Shown in pieces: positions 63,974 through 64,000 of a stretch of DNA of 64,000 nucleotides. Positions within the stretch are counted from its first letter, which is position 1. Every line of letters begins with the position of its first letter. The notes below the pieces were generated by a model, which saw only the letters and a program-made list of their open reading frames with translations, did no database searches and was not told the DNA's origin. Both the position numbers and the translations under genes were made by a program. This DNA comes from Gyrodactylus bullatarudis (Eukaryota; Platyhelminthes; Monogenea; Gyrodactylidea; Gyrodactylidae): NCBI GenBank assembly GCA_012064415.1, contig SSNU01000050.1:208993-272992 (forward strand). Direction: 5' to 3'.

Positions 63974-64000
63974 ACACATAAATAATGATAAAAGTTTTAA

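Overview
This is a nuclear eukaryotic, AT-rich window from an animal, most likely an arthropod. The evidence is GT-AG introns, an invertebrate-type neuropeptide Y/F-like receptor, animal glycyl-tRNA synthetase, NKAP and ribosomal protein eL27 genes, and abundant Penelope-like retroelements (PLEs) with GIY-YIG endonuclease domains. The species cannot be named from the sequence alone. Genes are sparse; repeats fill most introns and spacers. One assembly gap (482 N) lies at 32161-32642.

Layout. 1-7,500: dispersed repeats, including a decayed PLE split by a foldback element and a hAT-type MITE with a perfect 8-bp target duplication. 7,573-8,840: an intronless gene (minus strand) for a 234-residue Asn/Ser/Gly-rich protein with a TATA box upstream. 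10,890-11,805: a large inverted repeat interrupted by a tRNA-derived SINE. 11,955-29,264: glycyl-tRNA synthetase on the minus strand, rebuilt here as seven exons with matching splice phases. Its 13-kb sixth intron and 1.8-kb fourth intron are full of hAT, piggyBac-type and Tc1-like elements. 29,296-30,273: NKAP, head-to-head with the synthetase. 30,410-30,841: eL27, tail-to-tail with NKAP. 31,400-32,720: LINE remnant plus an inverted PLE pair around the gap. 34,451-47,875: a seven-transmembrane receptor in two coding exons around a 12-kb intron that holds Harbinger-like and piggyBac-like MITEs and a LINE remnant. 48,800-64,000: PLE bodies and ends, two copies of a Cys-rich domain like the KRBA2 C-terminus, an unrecognised 165-residue ORF, two possible orphan exons, and a pair of 395/397-bp hAT-type MITEs.

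How it fits together. The core 27-31 kb block is a compact housekeeping cluster: tRNA charging, RNA/chromatin-associated NKAP and a ribosomal protein, sharing promoter and terminator space. The receptor is an unrelated signalling gene.

The most notable signal is a set of about ten compact hammerhead-ribozyme-like motifs. They carry CUGANGA, then exactly 8 nt in place of a normal stem II, then GAAA, then an 8-nt self-complementary stem III, with a stem I that pairs across the site. Two of them lie 155-190 bp downstream of PLE open reading frames. Ribozymes in PLEs are known; the constant, barely pairing 8-nt stem II, the perfect inverted ribozyme pairs and the apparent spread of a lineage with a mutated core deserve attention.
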